Notes under the pieces: generated by a model
What the model was told of the DNA's origin: nothing
Databases searched by the model: none
Seen by the model: only the letters and a program-made list of their open reading frames with translations
Assembly: GCF_032854445.1 (NCBI RefSeq)
Contig: NC_088303.1
Span: forward strand, 9,681,501-9,745,500
DNA from: Liolophura sinensis
Lineage: Eukaryota; Mollusca; Polyplacophora; Chitonida; Chitonidae
Length of the DNA stretch: 64,000 nucleotides
Direction: 5' to 3'
Translations under genes and position numbers: made by a program
Part shown: positions 1-12,040 of the stretch, piece after piece
Position numbering within the stretch: the first letter of the stretch is position 1
Layout of the letters: each line of letters starts with the position of its first letter

Positions 1-633
1 CGGTCATCTGATGTCACCATTTGACCTTAGAGCAGCTCCCCCTATTGGACTGAGATTTTAATTCACTATCACTCACAGCCTGTGTTTGAGGCAAATTCAT
101 CAACACATAATGGCCGCCTCTTCAATCTTCCGTCGTGGAAGAGTAACTATCGCTTCCTTCCCAAACTTACGACACAACTTCTCCAGATCCTTGGTTCCCA
201 AAGCCTCCCATCATGAGGATTGTCACAAAACCTCAGCTCGTTTGTCAGGAGAGTATTCAAATAATGCCCCTCAAAAAAGTCGACAGCCGCCATATTTCAG
301 AATCGCAGCCTTGGGCATGCTTTTGCACAACAACCATAAGTCAACCTGAGGTTTCTATGGCGGGTTAGTGCAGCCTGACATCCACAGGCAAAAGCCTTAC
401 GTCCAACAGTTGAAAAAGTTTCACAACTCAATTCTGAAGTTTGGAGGGACTGTCAGAAGAGACAGGCGGTGTGCACTAATGGAGAGAGCAGGTCCTCACA
501 CTAACAACTTGTCAGGGAGATTCTTGCTCTCAGAGTTGTTGTTAACCCAGCTGCCTGGGGTAATCAAAACCCCGATTAAAACTGCAACCAGGCAGGCATT
601 ATGACTTACAGGAATCAAATTCTCCTTACTTCA
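1..633. other. GC-richer unique island, no recognised gene
   Basis: This stretch is visibly richer in G+C than its surroundings and has no internal repeat. A frame of 87 codons is open at 86-349 on the + strand, but it opens with TTG rather than ATG and its translation shows no domain I recognise. A second 78-codon frame follows at 368-604. I read the stretch as a unique non-coding island, possibly a conserved regulatory element. An unrecognised exon cannot be excluded. Confidence 0.4.
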
Positions 634-672
634 GGGTGAGGGTAAGGTGGGAGGGGAGGGGTGGGGGAGGGG
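634..672 (+). other. G-rich tract, G-quadruplex candidate
   Basis: Seven or more runs of three to five G lie within about 40 bases, separated by one to five bases. This satisfies the usual G3+N1-7 pattern for an intramolecular G-quadruplex on the + strand. It sits at the downstream edge of the GC-richer island at the window start. Confidence 0.7.
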
Positions 673-674
673 TC

Positions 675-1838
675 TATCTATATAAGATCCAGCCAGTACC
701 AGGTAGTAAATGTTTCAGGCGAGTCTAGTGAATATTGTCCCACATGATATCAGGAATAACTGATTACACACATCAAAATTCTCATAGCGAATTTTACTGG
801 TCATTCTGTGTTCTTAATTTGTGAGGCCAGGGTGAATATCCTCTCATAATTCAGAGATAAAGCCCAGCAGAAATTCAAACAGACAAATAATTCCCTACAG
901 ATTCATGAGAAAGTGTGATCAAATATAATAGCAGACAACAAAACTTGAGAAGCAAATAAAAGCAAAGAAAACTAAAGCCACAGTGAAGCAAGTTCTCCTC
1001 ATGAACCATTGCTCAAAATGAAGTCCAACAACTGGAGATCAGGTAAAAAACCAAGGGTGCTAAAACAACTGTTCAAGGAAAGCATGAGAAAAACAACATC
1101 TGAATGTCCGAAAAAAGAAGTCAGCAACTTTAGTTAATTACCTCCCTTAGGAAGACTGAAGTTGAGCTCTGACTAAGCTTTTGTCTTCTACGTTTGACCT
1201 CAGATCTGAGCCTGAAGGTCACAGCTTCCAATTAGATTACCACCAGCGCTGTCAAAAGTAAACCTCAAGAATCCCATGTATGTATATTCTAAACTTGGAA
1301 ACTTAACTGGTATTTTAAAGCCTTACAATTACATCACAAATAACTATGAAGGCCCTAAGTGAATCTGCAACGCCGTAAAATAATGTGAATAAAAAAATGT
1401 ATTCATATGAATACCAAAGTAAATTTGGTTGATGAAGAGAAAGCAATGAAATGAACTGAAAACCTAACCCAAACTTCAATGTCAAGGATTGCTAGTAAGA
1501 GGCCAAAAATGTTTTGTTAATTCTAGACGGTCCCTTATTTCAAGAAATACTCTAATCCATGCAATCACATCATTCAAAAGACCTGGTTTTGACACTATCT
1601 TACAAAATACCACTTAACCGGTGCTAAAAGGTGCTGAACATCACACAATCTTTCATCAGTTAGCTAGGAACTACTTTATTCAAGTGATTTAGAAATGTTT
1701 GATATGGCTGGAGTGATATGGGTGATACGTAAACAAAACTGGGGGCATTCAGTCAGCCGAGATGATCACCCAACCCAAGCAGTAATACTTCTAAACATTT
1801 GCACAAGAGTAAAGTTGTCCTTAACATTTATTTCTTTA
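675..1838. other. AT-rich unique sequence, nothing recognised
   Basis: No gene, RNA or repeat is visible. The last bases (about 1828-1838) are T-rich and resemble the inverted A-rich SINE tail that precedes the 50-bp array. Confidence 0.6.
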
Positions 1839-2503
1839 TTTGATTGGTGTTTACCAATATTAGTCACTTGGTGTTGCCATATGATGCGTTTGATTGGTGT
1901 TTACCAATATTAGTCACTTGGTGTTGCCATATGATGCATTTGATTGGTGTTTACCAATATTAGTCACTTGGTGTTGCCATATGATGCGTTTGATTGGTGT
2001 TTACCAATATTAGTCACTTGGTGTTGCCATATGATACATTTTATTGGTGTTTACCAATATTAGTCACTTGGTGTTGCCATATGATGCGTTTGACTGGTGT
2101 TTACCAATATTAGTCACTTGGTGTTGCCATATGATGCGTTTGATTGGTGTTTACCAATATCAGTCACATGGTGTTGCCATATGATGCGTTTGATTGGTGT
2201 TTACCAATATTAGTCACTTGGTGTTGCCATATGATGCGCTTGATTGGTGTTTACCAATATCAGTCACATGGTGTTGCCACATGATGTGTTTGATTGGTGT
2301 TTACCAATATTAGTCACTTGGTGTAGCCATATGATGTGTTTGATTGGTGTTTACCAATATTAGTCAGCTGGTGTTGTCATACGATGTGTTTGATTGGTGT
2401 TTACCAATATTAGTCAGTTGGTATTGCCATATGATGTTTTTGATTGGTGTTTACTAATATCAGTCAGTTGGTGTTGCCATATGACATCTTTGATTGGTGT
2501 TTA
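1839..2503. repeat. 50-bp minisatellite, 13 copies plus a partial copy
   Basis: Units begin with TTTGATTGGTGTTT at 1839, 1889, 1939, 1989, 2039, 2089, 2139, 2189, 2239, 2289, 2339, 2389, 2439 and 2489, exactly 50 bases apart with no indel. Divergence increases towards the right end, where GTCACTTGG becomes GTCAGTTGG. Because 50 is not a multiple of three, no frame stays open across copies. The first 14 bases match the inverted 3' end of the SINE family in this window. The left flank is a TTTATT-type tail, and the final partial unit continues into bases resembling the SINE body. The array therefore looks like an expansion of a SINE terminus. Confidence 0.97.
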
Positions 2504-4129
2504 ATACCCTATTCAAGATACACATCATTGTTAATTTGCTTAATGAAAAAGGTTGGATATCAAGTAAAAACTGAATATCTCTAGTGAACTAATTTGGTGA
2601 CAGAACTGAGTTGAAGATGGAAAGTTCTGTTACATGGATGGAACATTCCACCAAAACTTGACTAAAACCACTGCTGCATTAAAGAGCATTTTTACGAGAT
2701 CAACATGACTGATCGGAAACAAATTTTGACGTGACCCAAACAAAGCATGTCACCCACTACCCAGTTTCTGACACAAATGGCTCATCAATCCCAGCTTTGT
2801 TTGCATCATTCCTACTGAAACTACCGGACAACATATCTCCTACAATCAAATAAATCTTATCTGCAGAGAATGCACAGAAATCTCTAAACTATTTTGTGTG
2901 AAATCTCTAGTACATTTTGTATATTTCACAACATACACTGTCTTATTAAGTTAAGGTTGCTTTCTAGCATTTTAAAAATACATGAAAGTCTTTCATTTCT
3001 CTGGACTGAACCAACTCTCATTTATGTCATCTGCTACACAACACTCTACCTTTTGGCACCCAATAACCCTGAAGCCATTACAATGACTGAGGTAGAGCAG
3101 CACAAAGAACACCTTTTGCAACAAAAGATAACATACCAATCATATTTCCTTACAAAGAGATAATAAGTGATGTTATGATGAAATAGAAAGGCAGTTTTAA
3201 CAAATCAGATGATGAGGGGATGCTATCAACACCAAGGTTATCTTCCCCAGGATCTATAACGAAGAAGACATTCACTGTTGATAAAGACAAAACAAAAAAT
3301 CATATAATAAATGAACAGGAACAATAAGATGCATTTTTTTCTTCTCTGGAAGGGAATTAAGAAACAGGTGAAAATATTGACTATTAAAAGTTTAGTGAGA
3401 GATAAAAGCCTAATCAAACAAAGACAGGACATGATAATCACCTATGCATTCGCTGCTTAGTCACATCACTTACAATAATTCACAACACAGGCCTACGAAG
3501 AAACCATGCAGATTAAATTATAGACAAAGCTGGAGACACACTTGAGCAATAAATTTTTCCTCAATAAACCAGGTTTGGCAAGCTGTTCCACTGACACATT
3601 GATATGTCACTGTAGGCAAGAGTATATACTTCATAACAATGGTTGTCTGGTCATAACCTGAATTAATGACTCTACCGTCAAATGTCATTATTATCACGAT
3701 ATGGCCAAAAATGGTGAAATTCAGAAGACACGTCATAAATCAATATTCACATGATAGGTCAGAGAAACATTATAAAATTGGCAAGTACACCTACCATTCC
3801 CCATTTAAACTATTTTAACACTTGGCTATATAGACTTCGCTCTCTTTGGTGGTCAAACCAAGTATTAATTCACAAAAAAATGACTTACAATTTATAGATG
3901 TCTGAGTTGTTCATATTTTGAGTTTTTTAATGTGTGAATAATTATGGTATCAGATACTCAATACTCTTGACAAAAGACAATCTTTGTTTTTCTTCAGTTT
4001 TGGGGTCTTTCTGAGGTTTCACCCTTGTTTTGAGGGAGGAATGTTTGTTTTCAGAATTTCTGTATGACTTTTGAAAAAAAAATGTTCGAAAAGCCAACTG
4101 CAACAAAGTTAAACCCCATCAAAAGTGAC
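2504..4129. other. AT-rich unique sequence, nothing recognised
   Basis: There are no tandem repeats and no frame with a recognisable product. An 89-codon frame at 2894-3163 begins with TTG or GTG-type codons and has the composition of translated AT-rich non-coding DNA. Confidence 0.55.
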
Positions 4130-4470
4130 ATGCTGCAGAGAGATTGCAGTTGCAGGAACAAGGGCAGAAAATCAGCGAACGCTTGAGAGATTACGGAAAC
4201 AGAAGGAGCGAGCTACACAGCAATTGGTGGCCTCTGGGGAATCGCCGCCAGCATCAGGTAGCTAGGGACTAATTTGATAAAGCCAGCATCATTACGGAGA
4301 GTCAAGAGCAGGCTACTCTCTGCGATATTGATTGGGTCTAGTCGACCGGCAGAGTCGAAGGTTAACTGGAGATTGCAACCAGAGTCTTTGGATCAGGCTT
4401 CTGGGAACGAAAGGGCGAGAAAATCCAAGAGACTTTGCAGAAAACAAAATAATCCAGCCAATATTGTAAA
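4130..4470. other. Short GC-richer unique island
   Basis: Richer in G+C and CpG than the flanks, without repeats. Frames are open on both strands here (4274-4543 + and 4313-4594 -). Opposed open frames of similar length suggest composition rather than coding. Confidence 0.35.
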
Positions 4471-5039
4471 ATCTTCCAAAATGCAAATCACCAGCAACAA
4501 AATTTGTGTCACGAACACGCTTACAAGGGAAATTCAAATATAATTCCTGATTTTGCACCCACACAAAGGCGTAAAAAAAATGTCTTCTTTTCAAGCTAAG
4601 GTCAGATGTTTAAAAAGTAATTTCTGTTCAAAACCACAGTTTGGGACATCGTTTCAGTGAGACTGTACCGAGATGACACAGAGATAGGCACACTGCCAGT
4701 CAGTAGAACTACCAGCCATCAAGCCTAAAATAAATCCCATGCTTTTTAAACACTATCATTTAATGTTTAGCTTCATCCATATGTACCCTTCTCTGTTAAA
4801 TTTCAAAAATATGCTTTACACACATCTAGACTGCTCCTGTTGGCTTTCTCAGCAAAGGCAATTAAGACCAAGAAGTGAGGTTAGATAAAAACTACCATAT
4901 CTTTAGCTAAAGGGACAGGATCTTATGTTAAAATGAGGGCTGTTTCAAAGAGGAATGTACCCAGTTCTAAAATCAATATGGAAAAATCTGCTGCAGCAGC
5001 CATTAGGATCTTCCTCATCTCCAGTAGTATTTAAATCCT
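4471..5039. other. AT-rich unique sequence, nothing recognised
   Basis: No feature could be supported here beyond ordinary AT-rich sequence. Confidence 0.5.
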
Positions 5040-5560
5040 GTCCAATACTTTAACGAACTGGCTACGATCCTACGGGGATCCACAAAAGTAGTCCTGTTAT
5101 CCAATGAAACCGATTGAGGCCATGATACAGGGTGTAAAAGCCTGGTTTTCTGGGGCCTCAGGGAGAAGAGCTAATGATAAGTTGTCAGGCTGTCGGGCCT
5201 GACATAGGTAGCCCAGGGCGGGGAGGGACGGCAGGTGTTTGTAGAGGGTTCCGATTCACCCCAGAAATGCAGAGAGCCTCTTCAGAAAAGCAGTCCCCAG
5301 TCAAGGGCCAGAAGTTATGAGATGACACAGGTTCTTGTTGACTTGCATGCCCTCTGGTCATTGGAGTCATCCACAAGCATTTATGTTCACTGACCCACAA
5401 CCACCCTTGAATATGATCCGGTTGCCCCTAGTGGACAATGCTCAGTTCCTTAACTCCAGAGCATGACCTCACAAGGTCAGCATTGCCCACTACTTCAACG
5501 TTATGGAACCCAAGTGGCCACCTCACAAAGATGGTCATCCAATGATGACTTCAACCAGTA
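5040..5560. other. GC-richer unique island
   Basis: A compact island with CpGs and a G-rich stretch near 5215-5232, flanked by AT-rich DNA. It contains a paired nuclear-receptor half-site motif at 5464-5479. The 71-codon minus frame at 5185-5400 shows no recognisable domain. A regulatory element is the most economical reading, but I cannot test conservation. Confidence 0.4.
5464..5479. promoter_or_regulatory. Everted AGGTCA pair, 4-nt spacer
   Basis: TGACCT at 5464-5469 and AGGTCA at 5474-5479 are separated by CACA. This is an everted repeat of the nuclear-receptor half-site. Single half-sites are common by chance in 64 kb, but the perfect pair inside an island is less so. Function is inferred only. 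Confidence 0.35.
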
Positions 5561-6479
5561 AGCTTACCTTCAAATCACACTAACATCATGATATGGCAAA
5601 AAGTGATCATTAATATCACCAGTCTGTAGCCTTTTCACTATTCTGTCAACAGTTTATGTCACAGAGCAAAGGCGACATTTTACCCCTGTACAGCCCTGCT
5701 GCATTTGGGTGCGGTTACATCACATGGCGCCATTACCAAATAACACACCATTACAGGTCAACATCCGGTAGAGCTTCCAGTCTAATTCCAGCTGTCGGTC
5801 TGATCAAATTATGAGAGATGTAACAATAGGCTTGGATTCTAAATTAGACAAATGAAGCTGTGTAAAAACTGCACCCATGTATCAAATCCCTTAACAAGGC
5901 CAAAAAACTGGCAATCTGGTTTCTGTACCGTGAGGGAACAAACTACTTTCAGGCCTGACGTAACATGCCTCTGGCCCCAGGAACATGTCACTTACAGAAC
6001 TATTTTCTTTACAAGGTGTGCATCTAATAATGAGGTGAACAAACAGTAAAAAGCAGGAAATTAACAAATGTTCTTCAAAAAAAAACATAAATTATTTAAT
6101 ATGCGAAATAAAAAATATGAAATAAAATTTGATTTAATATTTTCATGTCAGTTCAGCTTAAACTTTTATTCTGTAATGTGATAGAATAATTGATGACACA
6201 TACTGATATGTCACTAGTTACAGACATTAAAAGTTTCTATGAAATCTCTTCAAACCATTAAGCAAACTGTGCTTGGTGATAGAAATCTTTGTTTGAGGAT
6301 GATGATGATTTGCTGGAGTAAAAGAACAACAGTTTTGAAGTGTGAAATGTTTGTTAGTCTCTACAGGAATGTCTCCTGTAACAGACAGTTACAATTTGAC
6401 ATTTGGGGGACAATTGTAACAATGGTAAAATAAGAGCCAAAAAACTGACAAGAATCTAACTGGATGCTGTGCCAATCAA
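5561..6479. other. AT-rich sequence, nothing recognised
   Basis: Mostly A/T-rich DNA including a very AT-rich part around 6070-6180. No gene or repeat array is seen. Confidence 0.5.
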
Positions 6480-7235
6480 CACCCTCAGAGCGGAAAGTCT
6501 CAGCCCCCTAATCCGTCACTCTCCTTTTGATGGGTCAGTGATTAAATGGTGGAGAGGGCTAGAGACATGAAAACGCACAATCTGCGGGCCAGCTGCCAAG
6601 ATCTTCACCAACTCTCATTTGTGTACCAGTTTGGAGGGGGTGTAATGAGCAGGGACAAGCAGAACGAAACTTCTGTCATCAGAGATGGCAGATCAGCCAA
6701 TGGAATCAAGCCAGATACTAATGCAAAAGACAAAATGCTTGTAACATCTTCATTCCTTGGCCGAACGGAAAAATATTGGCAGCATTGTGAGATCTTTGCA
6801 AATCAATAAGGCAGCAAAAACGCCAGCACTGCTTCCTCAAGCGTGGCGTGTTTCAGCTAAACTCCGTGTCAATACTGTTTACCTGAAACGCCATCCTCAT
6901 AATTCCATAATTGAAAATTTACGGGCGTTTATTGAATGGAACACCACGAGTGATAGCTGTCCAATTGGGAAACAAGCCTTCCGTCTTCCGTGAATCATTA
7001 AGCTATGTGTTCACTCTGATACTTGGCCGTGTGCCAATCATTCAGCGTAGGTACAAAGTGAGTCTGTGTACACGATGTTTGGCTACACCAACGCTTAGGA
7101 AGGCAAGAGTAGACATACAAAATCCTGCAGCAGAGCATGAGATCACTGTGGCCATGTGTGGACACACTAATCAAAGTTGCATTTTGGTCCAATTTAACCA
7201 ACCATATTATAATTTCAATTTCCTTGGAATCGGAA
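6480..7235. other. Unique island with several short open frames
   Basis: Overlapping frames are open on both strands (6546-6809, 6757-6993 and 6911-7276 on +; 6998-7240 on -). None contains a domain, signal peptide or repeat that I recognise. The overlap of frames in different phases argues that this is non-coding sequence of balanced composition rather than an exon. Confidence 0.35.
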
Positions 7236-7499
7236 GTCATTATTTTACTTTATTTTTTCTTATTTTTTTTTTTTAATTCTCAAAACGAAGAAATATGCTA
7301 TCCTCCAGCCAGCCTTGAGAGTGATTGGTGAATGTGGGCTTCTCTTGGGCTTTAACTACACATACGCAGAACCACGCAATGGAAAAAAACTTGTACTAAA
7401 ACCCAATCTTGCCAATATTTGCTCCAAAATTGGAAGAAGAAGACCGTGATTCTTTAGCTCAAGAAAATTAGTAGCCTAAAACCGTTCTGAAAACCAAGT
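7236..7499. other. T-rich tract and AT-rich spacer
   Basis: A T-dominated tract spans about 7244-7275. The remainder is ordinary AT-rich sequence. Confidence 0.55.
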
Positions 7500-7920
7500 T
7501 TGGTTGAGGAATAGCCTTCGGGAGTCATGGTGTAACGTCTCCAACTGAAATGCGAAGCTCTTTCCTCTTATGGAGAACCTGGTTTGGGTTTCGCAGCATG
7601 AGGAGCTTGACGGCCGTTAAACGATGGCCTAAGATTGGATTAATCTATCTTGCAATTATAGTATCAATCTCGAATAGCCAAACTGACAGGATTATAGCGC
7701 AGGGCACAAAAAACTGTGAGCAAACAACGTGGGCCACACGATCTGCCCTGATCAGGCCGAGGGGTAAACCACTCAATTTGGCCACTGTGCCCTTGGAGGA
7801 GCACCTGTTTGTTCTAGCACCTCCCTCCCCTCCCCCCCCCCCCCACCCCCCGGGCAGGATTTCTGTCCAGAACATCCACTTCCTACACCTACATGCCACT
7901 CAATTATTTATGTGTACCAG
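7500..7920. other. Unique island ending in a C-rich tract
   Basis: This GC-richer stretch precedes a long C-run. A 124-codon frame is open at 7550-7924 on +, but its C-terminal third is proline encoded by the homopolymer. An 84-codon minus frame covers the same DNA with poly-glycine. The low-complexity tract inflates both frames, so I do not call a gene. Confidence 0.4.
7821..7852 (-). other. C-rich homopolymer, G-quadruplex candidate on minus strand
   Basis: CTCCCTCCCC is followed by a run of 13 C, one A and six C. The complementary G-rich strand fits the G-quadruplex pattern and the C-strand fits an i-motif. Homopolymers of this length are usually polymorphic. Confidence 0.75.
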
Positions 7921-10099
7921 CTGAGAGAAATCTTACCAAGAAATAACAATCATAATTAGACAAAGCTGAATTTTTCTCTTCCATGCTGCAGTAATCTCTA
8001 AGTAGATTTTCAGCCATTTAGCCCCAAGTATTTGCTCTATTGGTTAATCTCTGTTAAATACAGAAGACTGTGTGAAAGTTCAGTAAGTTTTGAAAGATTT
8101 TAATGCAACTGTATAGTACTGATAATGGTATAGGTACAAGACCAAACAGCCAAGAAAAACAGGTATGACTTGTTATTGATGAAGATTATTTCTTCAGATT
8201 TATGAGGCTAACATCTAATTAGATGTGTTCTCCTCAGGTGCACACAATGTGATGCTAGAGTTAAATCACAAGATTGCAATTTGAAAACTTTTTAAAACTG
8301 TTTTATGGATGGCTATATTGTAGACAAGTAATGTCATGATGCATGTTAAACTAAGTTCCAATTCAAAATTCAAAAAAATTCTGACTTTTACATATGCAAA
8401 AGCAAATGAAAGAGTGATAAATCAATAACACACATTTGAATATTAAATGTCTCAATTCAGAAATTTAATCACATGATTTTAATATGATTTGATGGCAATG
8501 ACCAAAGAATAGCTAAATCTTTGCACAGAGGAAAAGTGAGATATATCTATTATTTCCACATGACAATACTTTAATTACATAAAACTCAAAAACATAAAAG
8601 ACAGTCAAATGTTTGCTCATGATTTGACCTCCTTGACTAAGCACGTTGTGTCTAATGATCAGCCCACGCTTACGTACAGTGCATGTGTCATTCACATGGG
8701 GATGCACCACACACATGGGGCTGCATCACCCACATGCCTATATATCATCATCTAGTAAAAACTATATACATATACAAAAAAAAGAAAACTATAATTTCAA
8801 ATGTAAAGTTCTAGGGTAAGATTAGTCATTTCTTACATAACGGATAATTAGCCAGATTCATCAAAACATACATTTACAAAAATGCAACATTGGGTTTTTG
8901 GAGAAATTAAACATTTATAACATGAGTGAAATAACTGACAGTTTCTCTTTCTTTTCTTCCCTTTTTTTTAAATAAAAAAGACTTATTAAACCACAGGTAT
9001 GTTTTGTGACCACATACCTGTTAACTTTTATGCATTTCTCTAACAGGTTTTGATTTAGTATCATGGTTCAGACAGAGTAAAATCTTGAGTAATGTCTTAA
9101 TTGTCACAGAATGGCAGGGCATTTGGAGCAGAGACAAAAAGCTGTACAAGCACATATAAATTAAAAAGATACAATTTTTAACATCTTAAATCTTCTTTTC
9201 CCTGTAACACACATTTCACGATACCTTCAAGTAATCACTACTTTGTTCTAAAAATTACATCTACTGATTTCTTAGTTTTAATGTTACAAATCAAAACTAT
9301 AAATACTACAGATAATCAAATTGAGCATTACACACTAATAAATACTCTCTATTTCTTTAGTAATCTGGTATCATTAAGACCAAATGATCAACATGGAAAA
9401 CAAAAAAATGTTTTTTTTTCTAAATGTGATAAACTAACTGATGTATATTGTTAATAAATACCAACAGAGTCCTTGAAAAAAATCAGATGTTCTTTTTTTC
9501 CTTCGAACTGACCTAATGATTTAAGAAGAAGCAGTTGTTGTAACTATGAACTGATAGAGATTAGAAAAAAGGAGAGTTGGGAGTGAGGGGAGAAATGGAA
9601 ATTCACTTGATTTAAAGGCACGAGAAACAGATGTGGAAGCAAATAGATCACACGTAAACGTTTTGGGTAAGCAGAGCTGGATGGCATCAGAGCGAAACAC
9701 ATCACACATCTAGGTGAAGTTAAGAAAGGCTAAGTTCTATTATGTCTGCAAAAGAACATATAATTTGATTTACCTGTTAACGACTTTCCACCATTCCCAC
9801 ATGGCTGATTCACCTGGAATTGTAAGAGTGGAGTGGAGAGAGGTGAATGGATGAGCACAATGTACCGTGGTGTCCAGGGTGACTTAGTCTTAACTTAATG
9901 GCCTGACCTGGGTTTGGCCAACCTCTCTATCAGCAGCACTACAAAATCCTCACCGGCCAGCTGTTCAGTGCTCCCACGTAAATCATTAAAGATCAACCAG
10001 TGAAAAACAAACAGTTTAATCCTGACACTTGTTGTTCATTTCATACAACAATGCCACAAATATATATAAATATTTTTTCCTTCAATTGGAAAAAATAAT
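7921..10099. other. AT-rich sequence, nothing recognised
   Basis: Long AT-rich stretch with scattered A and T runs and no supported gene or array. A slightly GC-richer patch at about 9820-9970 is unremarkable. Confidence 0.5.
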
Positions 10100-10980
10100 T
10101 GAAACTCTTTCCACAATAAGATAGTCGGCTGTTAACTTTGTTATGTGGTGAATACAACGATTCTCTGCTAGTTTCACACACGGTCGCTCACGGCAACTCG
10201 GCAACAATTGCCAGTCACGGATCAGAAGACCTGTTGTGTTCAGTGGGCAGGCAGTTTCCCGCTGACAGTACGGTACAGGTGTAATAATCTATCACACTAT
10301 TGTTCACTTGGGCTTCACGCTTCTGCCCTAACAAAACCCACACTTAAGCCTATTGTTTGAAAGCACTTGTCACCGCACTGACTTGTGAAAGGTAAAGTTC
10401 CAGTAAAACACTGCTGAAGTACAAGGAGTGTGATGAAGGTCTGTCGATACCGTCGACCGAAGAACTGCAGCTCGCTGGCCACTGCACGCATACTTTAAAA
10501 AACTGACAGGGGTTGAAAGGTTGCGGTTGCACCGTGTGCTACCTTTAAGTTGGCACTCTGTAGGCAGTCATCCGTCAAATCCTGACCCCCCCCGTTCAAT
10601 CTGATCACAGCTCAGCCTGGTCAAGTCAAGCCTGATTTAGAACACTGCTTTTTTTTAGATTCAACCCTTTTAGGGAGTCACTGAACAGCGGAAAAGACTT
10701 AACAGCCACTTTCACTTATTCTCTATCACTATTTTCTGCCGATATTGGGAAAACGAATTGGTGGGTGGAGGGAAAAGTGATTGGAGAGGGGGAGCTGAAA
10801 ATTATTCATGCGTTTCGTGCAAGGTGGGGCAAAAAAAAAATCCTACTGGTTGGCCAGTTTTGCACATAGGTGACAGAAATACCCGCAGAAGATCAGTGTC
10901 ATTTACGTCCAAGGCCATCTCGGGTCTTGGTGCTGTTTTATATTCGCTTCATAGCCTCCCGACAATAGCTTCTCTCAGGT
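10100..10980. other. GC-richer island with several SOX-like words
   Basis: The island is richer in CpG than its surroundings. It carries AACAATTG at 10203-10210 and ATTGTT at 10299-10304 and 10352-10357, all matching the HMG-box SOX core. Frames at 10350-10532 (-) and 10758-10982 (+) show no recognisable domain. I infer a candidate regulatory island. The motif count alone is weak evidence in AT-rich DNA. Confidence 0.35.
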
Positions 10981-12040
10981 AGTAATAACTATTGTATTTT
11001 TACCACCTGATTTCACCTTTGCTGTATTTCCCGCTCATTTTGTTAATAACCGGGGCCTTAGACAAGGAGACATTCTTTCTTCTACATTAATTGTCTCATT
11101 ATCCCTCCCCCACTTATCCCCTCCCTTTCCCATATTGCCACAGCTTACATGCCCCACACACACTGAGTGCAGCTCTACCTAGTCAGTCCCACTGAATATA
11201 TGAATATGTTATGCTCCACAACAGAATAACTCAAAACCTTTATCATAATTCGTCATTACAAAGTGTGATCTCTAACCCTTTCATCTCAAAGTCAAACCTT
11301 TATAACAGAAAATAATTTAACTCTCTCAGATAAATAAGTATATGAGTTGTTATATCTACAACTTACTCAGTTTTTTTCTTTTGCAAAACTGAACACATAA
11401 AAGCAGAAAAATAAAAAAGAACATGGAAGTTTAAAGCAGTATGCAAGCGGTCTTCATTTAAAAAGTAATTTTTTAGACATGACATCTGAGGTGTAATTGT
11501 GATCAATTTTGTTCCTACTCAATTCTTTGAATTTACATAAACATATAGTTGTTCTCATATTTCTCTCCTTTAAATACAGGAATAACAAAGAGTTGTAAAG
11601 CATCTCCAAAAACACAAGAGAAAATTTACAAGAATGCTTAACAGAAAAGTAATTAAACATCTCAAATTTCTTGAGCTCATTCACAAGAAATGAACTGTAT
11701 TTGCATTCTTTTAGGAGTCATTAACTGTGTGAACGAAAATAAATTATAACTACATGCATGTAGATTGAAATTATATTTGGAATTAATATGATACATAACA
11801 AATCATCTTGAATTGAAAGCAATTTTATAGACAAAATCATACATGGCACAAGGTTTTAAAATACTTCTCTATGATTCATGTGAATACCATCAGAAAATGT
11901 TGGGACGTGCAGTTGTTTTCAGTTTAAAGCCATTTGCTGATCTCGGACTACTAAAACTGACAGGTATATCAATTAAATGAGATCATAAATCAAACGTTTT
12001 GGCATCCGAAGTGAACATCTCACTAAATTTAGCTCATCTT
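10981..12040. other. AT-rich sequence, nothing recognised
   Basis: Ordinary AT-rich DNA. The only frame above 70 codons (11454-11684, -) is rich in Lys, Phe and Asn, as expected from composition. Confidence 0.5.

Noticed and set aside
1695-1913. 72-codon frame
   Set aside because: Its end lies in the 50-bp array, and it has no recognisable product.
7550-7924. 124-codon frame with a proline run
   Set aside because: The proline run is the poly-C tract, the opposite strand is open as poly-Gly, and no domain is visible.
10203-10357. SOX-site cluster as a firm enhancer call
   Set aside because: Three 6-8 bp matches in about 155 bases of AT-leaning DNA are not strong enough alone. Kept only as part of the island description.
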